NCBI GenBank assembly: GCA_032191485.1
Contig: JAVDOI010000005.1
Coordinates: 9,341,777 to 9,405,776 of the forward strand
Origin: Leptoclinus maculatus
Taxonomy: Eukaryota > Chordata > Actinopteri > Perciformes > Stichaeidae
DNA: 64,000 bases
Direction of reading: 5' to 3'
The position numbers were made by a program, and so were the translations under genes. This document shows, piece after piece, positions 35,716-46,728 of the stretch (its first letter is position 1; the number at the start of each line of letters is the position of its first letter). Under the pieces are notes generated by a model, which saw only the letters and a program-made list of their open reading frames with translations, was not told the origin of the DNA and did no database searches.

Positions 35716-35764
35716 CGGAAACAACAGCCACCGCAGCCGTCGACCGCGGTGGCTGTTGTTTCCG
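35716..35764 (+). promoter_or_regulatory. GC-rich stem-loop in the apba1 3' UTR
   Basis: Perfect 19-bp arms (35716-35734 cggaaacaacagccaccgc; 35746-35764 its complement) with an 11-nt loop. A perfect 12-bp palindrome (ggaaagctttcc) lies just upstream at 35702-35713. It would form a very stable RNA hairpin if transcribed. Function unknown. Confidence 0.7.
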
Positions 35765-38478
35765 TATCTTCTGTGCATAGCACCAGCAGTAGCTCCAGTC
35801 ACTTACACCACAGTGTTCAACCAGCTTGTCCAAACATAGCGTACCCGGTAACCAACAAACACTTAGCCCAGATGCAGCCTTTCACAACATTCGGAAACAG
35901 TCAAATTATTTTGTTAACACTTTTACTTTAATTAAATGAGTTCAAACGCCAGCTAGACGTTTACTGTACAGTGATCACCAAAGACATCCACACACCTTTT
36001 TACATGTAGCATCATTTGGTAACCAAATTTGTGGATGCGTGACAGTTGTTTTATTGTGAGTTTAATGTGACATTTTTGGCATTTTTGATGGTCCTATAAA
36101 TGTGATGAATCATGATAATCCAGTCATTATCAATAAGAAAGCATTTTACATATAAATAAATATGATCAGGATTATTAATGGAAGGTCACCGTGTCTTTAG
36201 ATCATGTCACTGTTCACGGGTTCAACACTTCATCAAAAGGAAGATGCTTTTTTTGTCTTTATTTTGTTAACTAACTTCAAATATGATTATTTTTGTCCAA
36301 TTTTTCTTATTTTAATGTTTTAGGGTAATTTTATATTTGTATTGTGTATTCATACACAGAATTACATTTGAATGGCGCTTATAATAACACTGTCCTCTAA
36401 ATGACTGTACTGGTGTTGCATGATTTATCCCATTTACTACAACAAAAAATACATATTCTTTGCATGGTTGCTGGCCTTTTTCAAAAATGTACTTTTCTTC
36501 CCATCTTCTGCAAAATCAGCTGGCAAAAACTTGAAATTTGGGTTGGACCATCCGTCACAGTGAGCTTTATTGTTCTCAAGGTATCCAGTTTCTACAAGCT
36601 GGTTTTGAGACAATTTCAGTGTAAATCAGTGGCTGCCTCTAAAAACTAAGACCTACAAATCAAGGTTGGACTGTAGAAAGTGGTCGACATGCATGTAAAC
36701 AGAAGGTGATGAAACATGTGAAAACACTGGCATGGACTTCTCAAAATGTTTTGAATGGAAGGTACATTTAATAGTAAAAGTGCTGAGATCCCATTAGACT
36801 ACAGAGAAAGGCAAGTTGGAATAAAATGTATTACATTTTATTTGTTCATAATATGCCGAGTCTCGAGTAATACAACAAGCTCTAAGAAACGCTTTCTGAC
36901 AAAAGAATCACAGATTAAAAGAAGTTTAGCAGGTGATATTGTTTCTGTTTCTTTGTTTCAGGAACTTAGAAAGATTATGCCTAAAAACAGAAAACCATTT
37001 AGACCAGACTGAGGTTCCCACGGGCCTCTCAGGGCTTCAATATTAGACAACATGAACTCAAAGGAAGGAGGGTCGTCCTCTTTGGACAAGAGTGGATGTG
37101 AATTGAAGTGAATGTGTTTTTATTGTGCACTCTTGAAGATGTACAGTATGTTTCAATTCAAACTAAAGATATAAGCTATTGCTGAAGGTCATTGTAACCC
37201 TTAAACGTACAGCCTCCTTAGATCTCAGTTGTCCCTAAAAGTAAGATGCCACACTTACATGAAGTAGATTATAAAAATCTTTTATTAAAAGTTGTAAAAT
37301 ATTGTCTTCCATGCCACTACAGGTTGATTGTCCTTGGCTAAGAGCATATGTATTATAATCACAGTACATGTAGGGTGCCTTTAGGGATTCATTGATTAGC
37401 TGAAGATATTTAAAATCATTTAAAAATAAGATTTTACCTTTAATTTAAACAAGTGGCCCATATGCTATTGCAGCCACATAGTGCTCCCTGTAAATGTAGG
37501 TGAGTTGATTGGTTGAATTAAACATTCAATGTGGACAATTAATGTTGACTCAAGTGACTCAAAATATGTTCCAAAACCAGTTTTATATGTAACATGCAAA
37601 TCAAACTTCTGAATCCTATTTAATAGATCATTTAAAGCGAACTGATCCCATATTGTGTAGCACAGCGGTCCTTCACAATGTAGCCATCAACAGCAGCTCA
37701 TTACACTTTCCTTACGTTTGTTCAGCATGTCCTCAGTGAAACAAAGTGTGATCAGGTATTAACTTGACTTCTGGTTACTGGTTACTGGTTACTGGTTTCC
37801 CTTGCAATATAAAACAAGTCCCCAAGGATTGTGTTGTATTCATGGTTAAGGTTAAACCTGATGTAGTGCAAAACAGTTCAATGGAGTTAAACACGTTTTA
37901 AAGGCCACTTCATTTGGACTTTGTTTCTGGAGCCTCTTTTCTCCAATTTACTAAATGGTTTGAACCCAACACCAACTCCTCAGCATCTCTGTGAATGTAT
38001 CTACTGACCCCGACACGTTGTGATGTCCCTGTTGGACCATGTGAACAGGACTGTGAAACAGGAACATGTATCCCACTGTATACCCAGATTGAAAAGGCTA
38101 CAGCTTATTCCATACGTCTGACCTCATTAATGAATCTCATCTTGGCCTTACTACTACTACTAGACTTTGTATGATGTTTGAACTGATACTGAAGAGGAAT
38201 AGGGGCGACGGCAGCCATTGTTGTGGGACCGTCAACGTGCTTTACGCTGTTCTTACTGCTAGTGTGGTGTGTGCGTGGTGTGCGATTACAACCAATGTAC
38301 TCCGTGTTCAAACAAAAACCAGCTGGATATATAAAATACACATATAGATGAAATATATAGAAAACTATGTAAAGGTATATGCTTCTAATGGTTTTGTGTG
38401 TTTGGTCGATAGAAAGCAACCTGAAGGCTCTTTGAATGTGGAATGTAGGAAGCTGGTTGTGTGAAATGACATTCATGT

Positions 38479-38485
38479 GTATATA

Positions 38486-38537
<52 letters not shown>

Positions 38538-38586
38538 TACAGCTAGAGCACAAGATCATTTAAAGTGTGTGTGTGTGTGTGTGTGT
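38479..38586. repeat. (AT)n followed by (GT)n microsatellites
   Basis: AT alternation at 38479-38528 and a GT run at about 38565-38586. Confidence 0.9.
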
Positions 38587-38780
38587 AATATTTTCCCTCC
38601 ATAGTGTGTCAGGGATTGTAGGCTAGTGCGACACAACGAAGCTAACCAAGGAAACAAGCACTGGAAGCTGGCGGCAGCAGCGGGTTGGCTAACAAGTATT
38701 TATAAGTGCACTCATTTTGAATGTAACTGAAACGTTAACTCTTATTGTGTCTAAAGATTAAAAGAAACAAAAAAAACATG

Positions 38781-39230
38781 AAAATACCTTTTGTGTAAAG
38801 CAGCAGCAATGTTTATTTATTTGCTAGCTTTTCTTTCTGTGATGTTCTAGCTATTGGAGCTCCATTCCTGTACCAGAGCCACAATGTTTGTAACAGTATT
38901 TACAACAATAAACGACTTGCAGAAGGACTTTGGCTCGGACCGCTGATTCTCATTGAGCCCTGCATGAACTCGTTGGTGGGGATCTTCATGCTGTTTTTGA
39001 GTTCTTTTGGTGTGGAAGATGCCCTTCCATTGAGCTGTGACATCACACAGCACTCTGATGAAGTGGTTTAGCTCAACAGTAGTCGGCTGATGGGATGGCT
39101 GTACATTGAAGGGAATTGTCATGTTTCAAAGCTACAAAAACATTTCTTTCAAATTCCGTTTTCTTTTTCAGCACTAAAGAAGACAACAGTGGTCAGTAAA
39201 TCCACCACTTTGGTGAAGACTTTCTTAATG
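38781..39230. other. intergenic, unrecognised
   Basis: 38847-39122 holds a 91-codon minus-strand frame with no recognisable family. Nothing else was identified. Confidence 0.35.
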
Positions 39231-40861
39231 ACATTTGTGTAGCATACTACACTATGAATATAGTAACTTTCTATTGGATTACAGGATATACTTTGATTTT
39301 ACGTCTTTTTTGCCTTTTTTATGACATACTGTACTGTGACTTTTTGTGATAATATATTTTTTTATTTTATTAATTTTTAAAGACTAACCATACCATGTAT
39401 TTTTTTTACATACATTACGATGACTTTTAATGACCTTTTTAAAAATAAAATGTACGACTTTTATTTTTCTTCATTTTCTTTTTTACATACTACATTTCTG
39501 ACTGTTATGATTTACTATATGATGACATTTTTTGCCATACTATACTATTGATTCATCTTTTTAACATGGGACCAACACAGTCTCAGAGGTTAGTGTAATA
39601 GTAATAGGGAAGATTCTATTTTTTTTAGGGAGGCATTACTTTAATAAATGAAAGTTACGTGTTGGAAACAAAACCACTTAGTTTGGTTAAGGAAAAACAT
39701 AATAGTTGGGTTTAAAATAGCTACGTAAAGTTAGGTTAAGGCAACAAGACCACGCAATTAGGTTCAGGAAAACAGTCACAAACAGGTGGTTTAGGCAAAA
39801 AGCTGTAGTTTAGGCCAGTGTTTTTGAACCATTTCTGAGCCGTGGTACATTTTTTACATTAAAAAGATCCCGCGGCACACAAAAAAGTTACAAAATGACA
39901 CCTTGTAGCATAATACAGCATATATGCTGACAATTGAATGACTCAATTTGTTGATCCTTACTCAGTGTGAAACCTGGGCCTGTGGGGTCGAACCCAAAGC
40001 TGAAGACGACACACGAAGCTCTTCCTCAACAGCTCTCAGCCTCTCTTTTTACTTGTGTTGTCCAGGGCCCAGTTCAGAGTCTGCATCTTTTCTTTTCAAA
40101 TATTTCTCCATCGCTGTTCGTCTTGTCACTGTAACCTCTCCCGCACGTCATTTAATGTCTTAAATTAACAAGGTCATTACTGCGCTACCTACTGCCACCC
40201 ACTGGCATGGAAGAGTATTATTACTTAGTCAGCCACTATATTGCAGCTCAGACGCTCAACAATGGTAAAGTATTTGCAGCAACTAAATAATATTTTTTGG
40301 GACCGATTAAGTGAAATTGGACATTTTCCCACGGCACACCTGACGATCTCTCACGGCTCACTGGTGCTCAGTGGGTTGAAAGTCACTGGTCGAGGCAATG
40401 TGGGGTCGAACACCAGCCTCCTGGTTGAATGTCTTTGTTTGTTGGACTAAATCCCTCCTTTCCACCAATAGTGTTCTTTTTGGATATTATAAAGTACGTC
40501 ACTTGCTCTGATTTTAGAAATATTATACTATGACCTTTTTTGTTATACTATAATATGATTTTAATTTTTGACGTACCAAACTATGGCTTTTTTTAGATTT
40601 ATATGTAAATATATATATATTTCTATGTTCTATGGCTTTTTGTGCGATTTCAAAAAAATACTAAACTATTACTTTTTGTAGGACTTCTTTGACATACTAT
40701 ATAAAGGCTTTATTTTGACTCTATTGGACATGCTTTGCTATGACTTTTTATGTATTTATTGAAAGTAATATACTCTTTTTTGCCATACTAGAATATGTTA
40801 CATTATAACCTTTTCATGACATAGAAAGTCTATGACCTTTGATCTATGACCTTTCTTTATA
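39231..40861. repeat. degenerate AT-rich tandem repeat (gacatactatactatgact words), left part
   Basis: 39231-39560 and 40480-40861 are built of diverged units around ttttgacatactatactatg and gactttttatg. The same words resume at 45245-45640, after the hAT/LINE block, so that block appears to have inserted into one older array. 39565-40470 is a separate fish dispersed repeat (ggttaaggcaacaagacca...). Confidence 0.6.
39816..40388. mobile_element. non-autonomous hAT-like element, 573 bp
   Basis: Starts cagtgtttttgaacc and ends ggttgaaagtcactg. It is flanked by gtttaggc (39808-39815) and gtcgaggc (40389-40396), a 6/8 match that may be an old target duplication. The interior has the typical gccgtgg...cacac and cacggctcactgg words. 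It lies inside the 39565-40470 repeat. Confidence 0.65.
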
Positions 40862-41859
40862 CCAGAGGTAGCAACACGGTGCCCGCGGGCAGTATTTCTA
40901 TTACTTGTATTTGAAATACGTATTTCAATTACTTTTGAGTATTTTGTCATTTGTATTTGATAGGGCCGATAAAAAATCGAACGTAATTTGTAACAAAATA
41001 CTTTAGAGTGGAGTAATTTTGTATTTAAAATACTCAAAATACTTTCTCCACGAATCAAAAATCAGTTCACGAGTTCAGTCTTCAGATTGTCTGTCAAGGT
41101 AAATATTGATCTGAGTGTGACAGATGTCAACTAGCTTGATGTATAATTGATGTCTGGGTCTGGCTACATAGCCTATTGTATATACATGGTGATGATGGTT
41201 ATAATATCAAGCTAGCGATCGATGCTAACATGCTAATGACGCTAGCATGCTGTCTAGCTAGGCTAGTGCATAGCCAGTGTTTAGCAAGTTATCTTATCAG
41301 TGGAGTAGCTAGCTATAGGAAGAGGGAGATTGGGAGCTTGTATGTTCATGATAACCTTATCAAGAGACATCTGACCATCTAATCTTGCACTGTAAAGTTA
41401 TGCTGTATCTTCTCAATGTGAATGTCATAATGCCATATCAATTACTGGCAGACAATATAGTTCACAGTTAGCCAGGCTATGACAGTAGATGTGCATTTGT
41501 TAAAAAAAACATTAAATATCCAATTTATTTTATTTAAAAGGCATATTATGAAAGTATTCTTAGTTTTATTATTTCATACATAAATATACTTAGGCCTAAT
41601 GTGTGATGCTATTCATATGTGATCAATATTTTCTTGTTGATACAAAGCCAAAGTGTATGGGCTGTTAAGTCCCATTAATAAATATATATATATATATAAT
41701 CAATCAAGTTGTTGTCTTTTAATAGCTTTGCTTAGTTACACTGTCATTCTGTGACTGTTCTTCCTTTTTGTGAGGTTCACCAGAGCTTTGTGTACATTAT
41801 AGCCCAAACCTGAATGCTCTGCTATACAATAGCTTCCATGCTAACTACCCACCTGGTAG

Positions 41860-42222
41860 AAAAAGCGCGTGACTTAAAGGCAGCTTTGGGCAAACAACAG
41901 TCTTTTTTCACGAGGCCGGTGGTAAAATCACAAAAAGCAACAGAAGCTTCGTTTAGAGCTGCACATTTTTTGATAAAGAACAAGAAAGCCTTTTTGGACG
42001 GGGAGGTCTTGAAAGAGGCAATGATGATAGTTGCAAACACTGTTCAAAGACGAGAAGAATGGTCGCGATGCCATCTCCACTCTCTCCGATGTCCAACTGG
42101 GGGCAAGTACGATGGTCAGAAGAGTGTCGGCTATATCCGAAAACTTGACGGAGCAACTGAACCGGGATCTGGTTCAGTGCAGGTGGTTTAGCATCCAGTG
42201 AGACGAGTCCGTGGACAGCACC
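41860..42222 (+). pseudogene. hAT transposase, left fragment
   Basis: Encodes the N-terminal region of a GTF2IRD2/ZBED-like transposase: KATEASFRAAHFLIKNKKAF, then (in a shifted frame) ISAIS, LTEQLNRDLVQCRW and DESVDSTG. It contains a frameshift near 42050 and an in-frame TGA just before DESVDSTG. No BED finger was recognised. Confidence 0.7.
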
Positions 42223-42223
42223 G

Positions 42224-42250
42224 GTAGATAGATAGATAGATAGATAGATA
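42224..42250. repeat. (AGAT)n, the LINE tail
   Basis: Seven tetranucleotide units at the 3' end of the minus-strand LINE. Confidence 0.95.
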
Positions 42251-42693
42251 TAAACTTTATTCATCCCCAGGGGGAAATTTGTTTGTAGCAGCAGCAAGTT
42301 ACAGAGTAGAATAAAATATGAAGTATGGAAATGCACAATATATACAGTACAATAAAATAACAGAGCAGATATTGAATTGAAGAATAGAATACAAAATTAA
42401 GATAAAATAGAATAAAAATAAAAATGCACAGTATATACGATGAATTAGAATGGTATCCAATGAACAACTAGGTAAACTAACCAAACTGAACAGTAGTGCA
42501 GGATCACCAACAACAAGCAAGTGTTGTAGTCATTTGAAGGAGGATGATCTGTTCAGAGGTGATTTGTTATAAAGTGTTATTGCAGAGGGCAGGAATGTTC
42601 TCCTGGATCAGTCTGTTGGAGAAAGTGCTCCTCTGTCCCTGCAGTAGGTGGTGCAGAGGGTGGTCCTGGTTATCCAATATGATAATAGTTTCT

Positions 42694-43911
42694 TCAGTGT
42701 CCTCCTCTCCACCACCTGTTCCAGATAGTCTTGTTTGCAGCCAATGATGGAGCCTTCTTAACCAGTTCATTAAGTCTGTTGGTGTCTCTGGCTCCAATGC
42801 TGCTCCCCCAGCAGACTACGGAGAAGTGAAGTGCACTGACCACAGCAGACTGGAAGAACATCTCCAACATCTTGCTGCACACGTCGAAGGATCGAAGTTT
42901 CCTCAAGAAGAAGAGTCGACTCATCCCCTTCTTGTACACAGCGTTGATGTTGGTCTTCCAGTTCAGTCTGTTGTCGATGGAGACACCCAGGAACTTGTAC
43001 TCCTCCACCATGTCCACGTCCTCTCCCAGAACTCTCAGCGGTTGTGGAGCCGTCGTCTTCCTCCTGAAGTCGACCACCATCTCTCTGGTCTTGGCCACGT
43101 TCAGCAGCAGGTGATTTCTACCGGCCCACTCCACAAAGTCCTCCACCACTGCCCTGTACTCCTCCTCCCGTCCGTCCCTTATACACCCGACCACTGCAGA
43201 GTCATCAGAGAACTTCTGCAGATGGCATGACCCTGAGTTGTACTGGAAGTCAGTGGTGTACAAGGTGAACAGGAAGGGAGACAGAACAGTTCCCTGTGGA
43301 GCTCCAGTATCACTGACCACCACATCAGACAGCACACGGCCCAGTCGGACAAACTGTGGTCTGCCCGTGAGGTAGTCAGTGATCCAGGAGATGGTGGACG
43401 CATTAACCCCCACCACCTGCAGCTTCTCACTCAGCAGCACTGGTTGGATGGTGTTGAATGCACTGGAGAAATCAAAGAAAGTGATTCTCACAGAGCCACC
43501 GGTTCCATCCAGGTGCGACTGAGCTCGCTGCAGCAGGTAGATGATGGCGTCGTCCACTCCCACATGAGGCTGGTATGCAAATTGCAGAGGGTCCAGTGAG
43601 GATTTCACCTGCGGTCGGAGGTGGGCCAAGACCAGCCTCTCCAGCACCTTCATCACATGAGATGTGAGGGCAACTGGTCGGTAGTCGTTGAGGCCAGATG
43701 GTGTCGTCTTCTTAGGTACAGGAACCAGGCACGACGTCTTCCACAGCACCGGGACTTCCTCCTGCTTCAGTCTCAGGTTGTAGAGATGTTGCAGGACCTC
43801 AGACAGCTGGGTGGCGCAGGTCTTCAGGACCCTGGGGCTGATGCCATCAGGTCCTGCAGCCTTGCCTTGGTGGAGTCTCTCCAGCTGTCTTCTCACCTGG
43901 CCAGTCGTCAC
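42694..43911 (-). pseudogene. LINE reverse transcriptase, long open part (405 codons)
   Basis: Open for 405 codons from MTTGQVRRQLERLHQ to a shifted end (WNRWWRGGH) that leaves the true frame. The correct C-terminal wording (LMNWLRRLHHW..., LDNQDHPLHHLLQGQRSTFS) continues in another frame at 42567-42797. All three core catalytic blocks of the polymerase are intact, but the element lacks the endonuclease and the 5' end. Confidence 0.85.
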
Positions 43912-43994
43912 AGAGAGGGGGGGAGGGTGGTCATGGTGTCAGTGGTGGAAGAGCCCTTTGAAGTGGAGGGCTCTGAGTCAATGCAGCTCACCAG

Positions 43995-45231
43995 CGGGAC
44001 AGCTCAGCTGATGTTTATCCGAATGGTGTTTGATGATTTCTCCACAAAAGAAGAAGTCCTGACACTTCTGCCCCTGAAAACAACGAGGGGAATTGACATC
44101 TACAACGCGGTGAAGAGTTTCTTCGTGGAGAAAAAGGTAACGTTAGAAAAGCTGGTGTCGGTGACAACAGACGGGGCTCCCGCCATGACGGGCCGGCATG
44201 CAGGCTTCATTGCGCAATGCAAAGGTGACCCAGACTTCCCAAAATGTCTCCATTACCGCTGCATCATTCACCAGCAGGCGCTATGTGCAAAAGTGACCGG
44301 CTTTGATCATGTGATGACTCCTGTCGTGAAGATCATAAATGGCATCCGCTCCAAAGCCAAACAACACAGGACATTCAAGGTGCTATTGGAGGAGCTGTCG
44401 GCTGAATATGGTGACCTGTTACTACACACAGAAATCCCATGGCTCAACAGGGGACGGATTTTGCAGCGTTTTTTGTCACTTCTGGGCGAAATCAAAGAGT
44501 TCATGCAATCCAAAGGGGAAGACGCCTCGCTGCTCGAGGACACTCGGTGGATACTTGACCTTGCATTTTTAACGGACATCACTGGGAAACTGAACCATTT
44601 GAACTGTGAGCTGCAAGGCAAAGGTAAAACTGTCGCTGACATGATAAACTCTGTAAACACATTTAAAGCCAAGATGAACATTTTCTCTGTGCATTTACAG
44701 AGAAACAAAGTGCTGCACTTTCCCTCCATACAGTCAGTGTTGGATGACAATGCTTCAGCATCTGGGGCTTCTGACAAAGCTGTAGAAAAGTACTCTGAAG
44801 TCATAGACAGACTAGGGCAAGAGTTTGAGAACAGGTTTTGTGACTTTGATCAACTTGAGCCATGTGTGTCATTCGTTTCAAATCCTTTCATGCTAGTGGA
44901 CATGACGTGCATTGCTGAGCGACTAAGTGATACGTTCAACTTGGATGCTGGACAGGTGGAGATTGAAATCGTAACGTTGTAAAATGACCTCCACCTCAAA
45001 GCCCATCAGTCTGCACCAAACTGTTGGTGCCTTGTGGACACAGAAAGGTACAAAGGTGTATGCACAGCAGCTATGACAGTTGTCTGCCTTTTTGGTTCAA
45101 CCTATCTCTGTGAATCAGCCTTTTCTGACATGAACTTCATCAAGAACAAACAGAACTTACTGATGCACATCTACAAGACTCACTCAGAGTTGCAGTGTCA
45201 GATTATACACCAGATTACAGTGCATTGGTGA
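43995..45231 (+). pseudogene. hAT transposase, right fragment
   Basis: Open from GTAQLMFIRMVFDDFS, through VSVTTDGAPAMTGRHAGF (second catalytic Asp region) and CLHYRCIIHQQALCAKV, to a stop at 44982. The hAT dimerisation block (STYLCESAFSDMNFIKNKQ) follows in another frame at 45034-45231. Long and well preserved, but frameshifted. The 5' part of the 43621-44982 open frame is antisense LINE sequence, not transposase. Confidence 0.85.
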
Positions 45232-45244
45232 ACAGTGTGCAAGT

Positions 45245-45640
45245 TATAATTGATAACTGCATGTATGACCTTTAGGACTATATGACTTTTTTTATGACTT
45301 TTGCAACTTAGTATTCTATAACTTTTTCGACATAATATACTATTTTTTGACATGATGCAGTCTTTTCTTTTGACATACTATGCTTTTACTTGTTCATGAC
45401 TTCTTTCCACCAGAGTAATGAAGTCTTTTATTTACCTTTGTCAACATACTCTGCTGACTTCATCACTTCTTTCCACATTCTACTGTATCTTTTGAAGTTT
45501 TCCATTGACATACTTTACTATGACTTTTTAATTACTTTCTTCGACATACTATTACTTTTTTATGACTTGTTTGAGATATTATACAATGGCTATACCGTGC
45601 CTTTGTATGGCTTTTTGAAACATACTATACGATGATTTTT
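45245..45640. repeat. degenerate AT-rich tandem repeat, right part
   Basis: Same words (ttgacatactatgc, tatgactttttt) as 39231-39560 and 40480-40861. A small further patch is at 47440-47520. Confidence 0.6.
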
Positions 45641-45759
45641 TTATTACTGAGAAACGAAAGAAAGAAAATAGCCATATACAGTGAGATTGAGAGTTACAGA
45701 GTCTACTGATAGTGCAAGATATTCAAAGGATTGATAGTTACCAAAAGACAGAAGTATAC

Positions 45760-45975
45760 ATTGTAAGAAGTCGTATATAAAACTGCAGCCCTCCAACCTT
45801 TTACAGTGGACCTAGGACAATGCAGGAAGCTGTAGTTAGGGGGTGAGGCCTCCATCATTTCCTTAAACCCAGTTTGATCGAGCCAAGTTTCCCTTAGTAA
45901 GAAGCAATCCAATGTATGAGAGGTAATTAAATGACTTATATGATCTAATGATCTAATATTAAATGAAGCCATGAA
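45760..45975 (-). mobile_element. LINE endonuclease fragment
   Basis: Minus strand reads NIRSLDHISHLITSHTLDCF, LLRETWLDQTGFKEMMEASP and PNYSFLHCPR, the beginning of an L2-type apurinic endonuclease. Short and truncated on both sides. Confidence 0.75.
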
Positions 45976-46076
45976 GAAGACCTCAGAGTAGTGTGTCCCA
46001 GAGGTCTCTCAGGTTCTCATTAGATGTGTGGTGGTGTACCTAGTTCTATGATTCGCGACCACATCAATGTGAAGTG

Positions 46077-46077
<1 letters not shown>

Positions 46078-46114
<37 letters not shown>
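46078..46114. repeat. (TA)n microsatellite
   Basis: About 18 TA units. Confidence 0.95.
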
Positions 46115-46119
<5 letters not shown>

Positions 46120-46170
46120 TTATAACTATATATCCATTTCTCAGACAGGTGCTTCATGTCCCTCTCATGT

Positions 46171-46429
46171 CTCCTTACCTCGTCCTCCCTCACTCCCTAC
46201 CCTGGTGTTCTCATGTTTCCTTACCTCCTCATCCCTCACTCCCTACCCTGGTGTTCTCATGTCTCCTTACCTCCTCATCCCTCACTCCCTACCCTGGTGT
46301 TCTCATGTCTCCTTACCTCCTCATCCCTCACTCCCTACCCTGGTGTTCTCATGTCTCCTTACCTCCTCATCCCTCACTCCCTACCCTGGTGTTCTCATGT
46401 CTCCTTACCTCCTCCTCCCTCACTCCCTA
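46171..46429. repeat. minisatellite, 46-bp unit, about 5.6 copies
   Basis: Unit begins ctccttacctcctcatccct and ends ggtgttctcatgt. Copies are nearly identical, pyrimidine-rich on the plus strand. Open frames across it are artefacts. Confidence 0.95.
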
Positions 46430-46694
46430 ACTGTCCATGCTGGATCTGTCCCCGTTGTTTTAAAAAGATAAATAAGTTATTATCATGACGTCATCCAGCT
46501 AGTCAAACCTGTCTGGTGTACAGCTAGTAGAGAAGCTTCATGTACTGCTTCTCTTTCCTGCTAGTCTGCTGTCTGATTGTGAGGTCAGGCTGATCTGGGA
46601 TCAGCTCTTTCAGTAGTTTCTCCTCTCAGTTCTCCTCAAACGGGTCTTGGAGGAGCAGTGCTCTCCTGTAGAGACTAGTCCCGACGAGAACGTG

Positions 46695-46728
46695 CAGCTT
46701 GGGGCAGAATGAAATCTGCCCCAAGCTG
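46695..46728. repeat. perfect inverted repeat, 14-bp arms
   Basis: cagcttggggcaga, six-base spacer atgaaa, then the exact complement. Could form a hairpin. Confidence 0.9.

Larger units (their letters stand above)
34922..38780 (+). other. probable apba1 3' UTR and downstream flank
   Basis: No coding exon of either gene is visible. Candidate polyadenylation signals on the plus strand are AATAAA at 36155 and 36820 and ATTAAA at 38757, the last followed by a GT-rich stretch. Their use cannot be proved from sequence. The stretch holds a strong GC-rich hairpin (35716-35764), an AT repeat (38479-38528) and a GT run (about 38565-38586). It has few recognisable transposons, unlike the flanking introns, which fits a transcribed UTR. 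Confidence 0.55.
42223..43994 (-). mobile_element. non-LTR retrotransposon (LINE) inserted in the hAT
   Basis: 5'-truncated copy. The reverse transcriptase region carries the family blocks AGPDGISPRVLK, DYRPVALTSHVMKVLERLV, ITFFDFSSAFNTI (motif A), GAPQGTVLSPFLF (motif B), FSDDSAVVG (motif C, with FSDD in place of YADD) and EYKFLGVSIDNRLNW. It is followed on the minus strand by a 3' UTR and a (TATC)n tail next to gatgaataaagtttata. Frames break near 42700 and in a C-run near 43920. Resembles fish Rex1/L2-like LINEs; clade not certain. Confidence 0.88.
40862..45245 (+). mobile_element. hAT (GTF2IRD2/ZBED-like) transposon, split by a LINE
   Basis: The left edge (cagaggtagcaacacggtgc, then ccgcgggc) resembles a Charlie-type hAT terminus. 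The left transposase part (about 41860-42222) has KATEASFRAAHFLIKNKKAF and ends at the DESVDSTG motif. A minus-strand LINE follows, and the frame resumes at GTAQLMFIRMVFDDFS (about 43995). Limits are approximate and the right terminus was not recognised. Decayed. Confidence 0.7.

Noticed and set aside
38847..39122. 91-codon minus-strand frame downstream of apba1
   Set aside because: No recognisable family, no splice or promoter support; left as unrecognised sequence.
43621..43994. 5' part of the 453-codon frame as the transposase N-terminus
   Set aside because: This stretch is antisense to the LINE reverse transcriptase; only the part after about 43995 is transposase.
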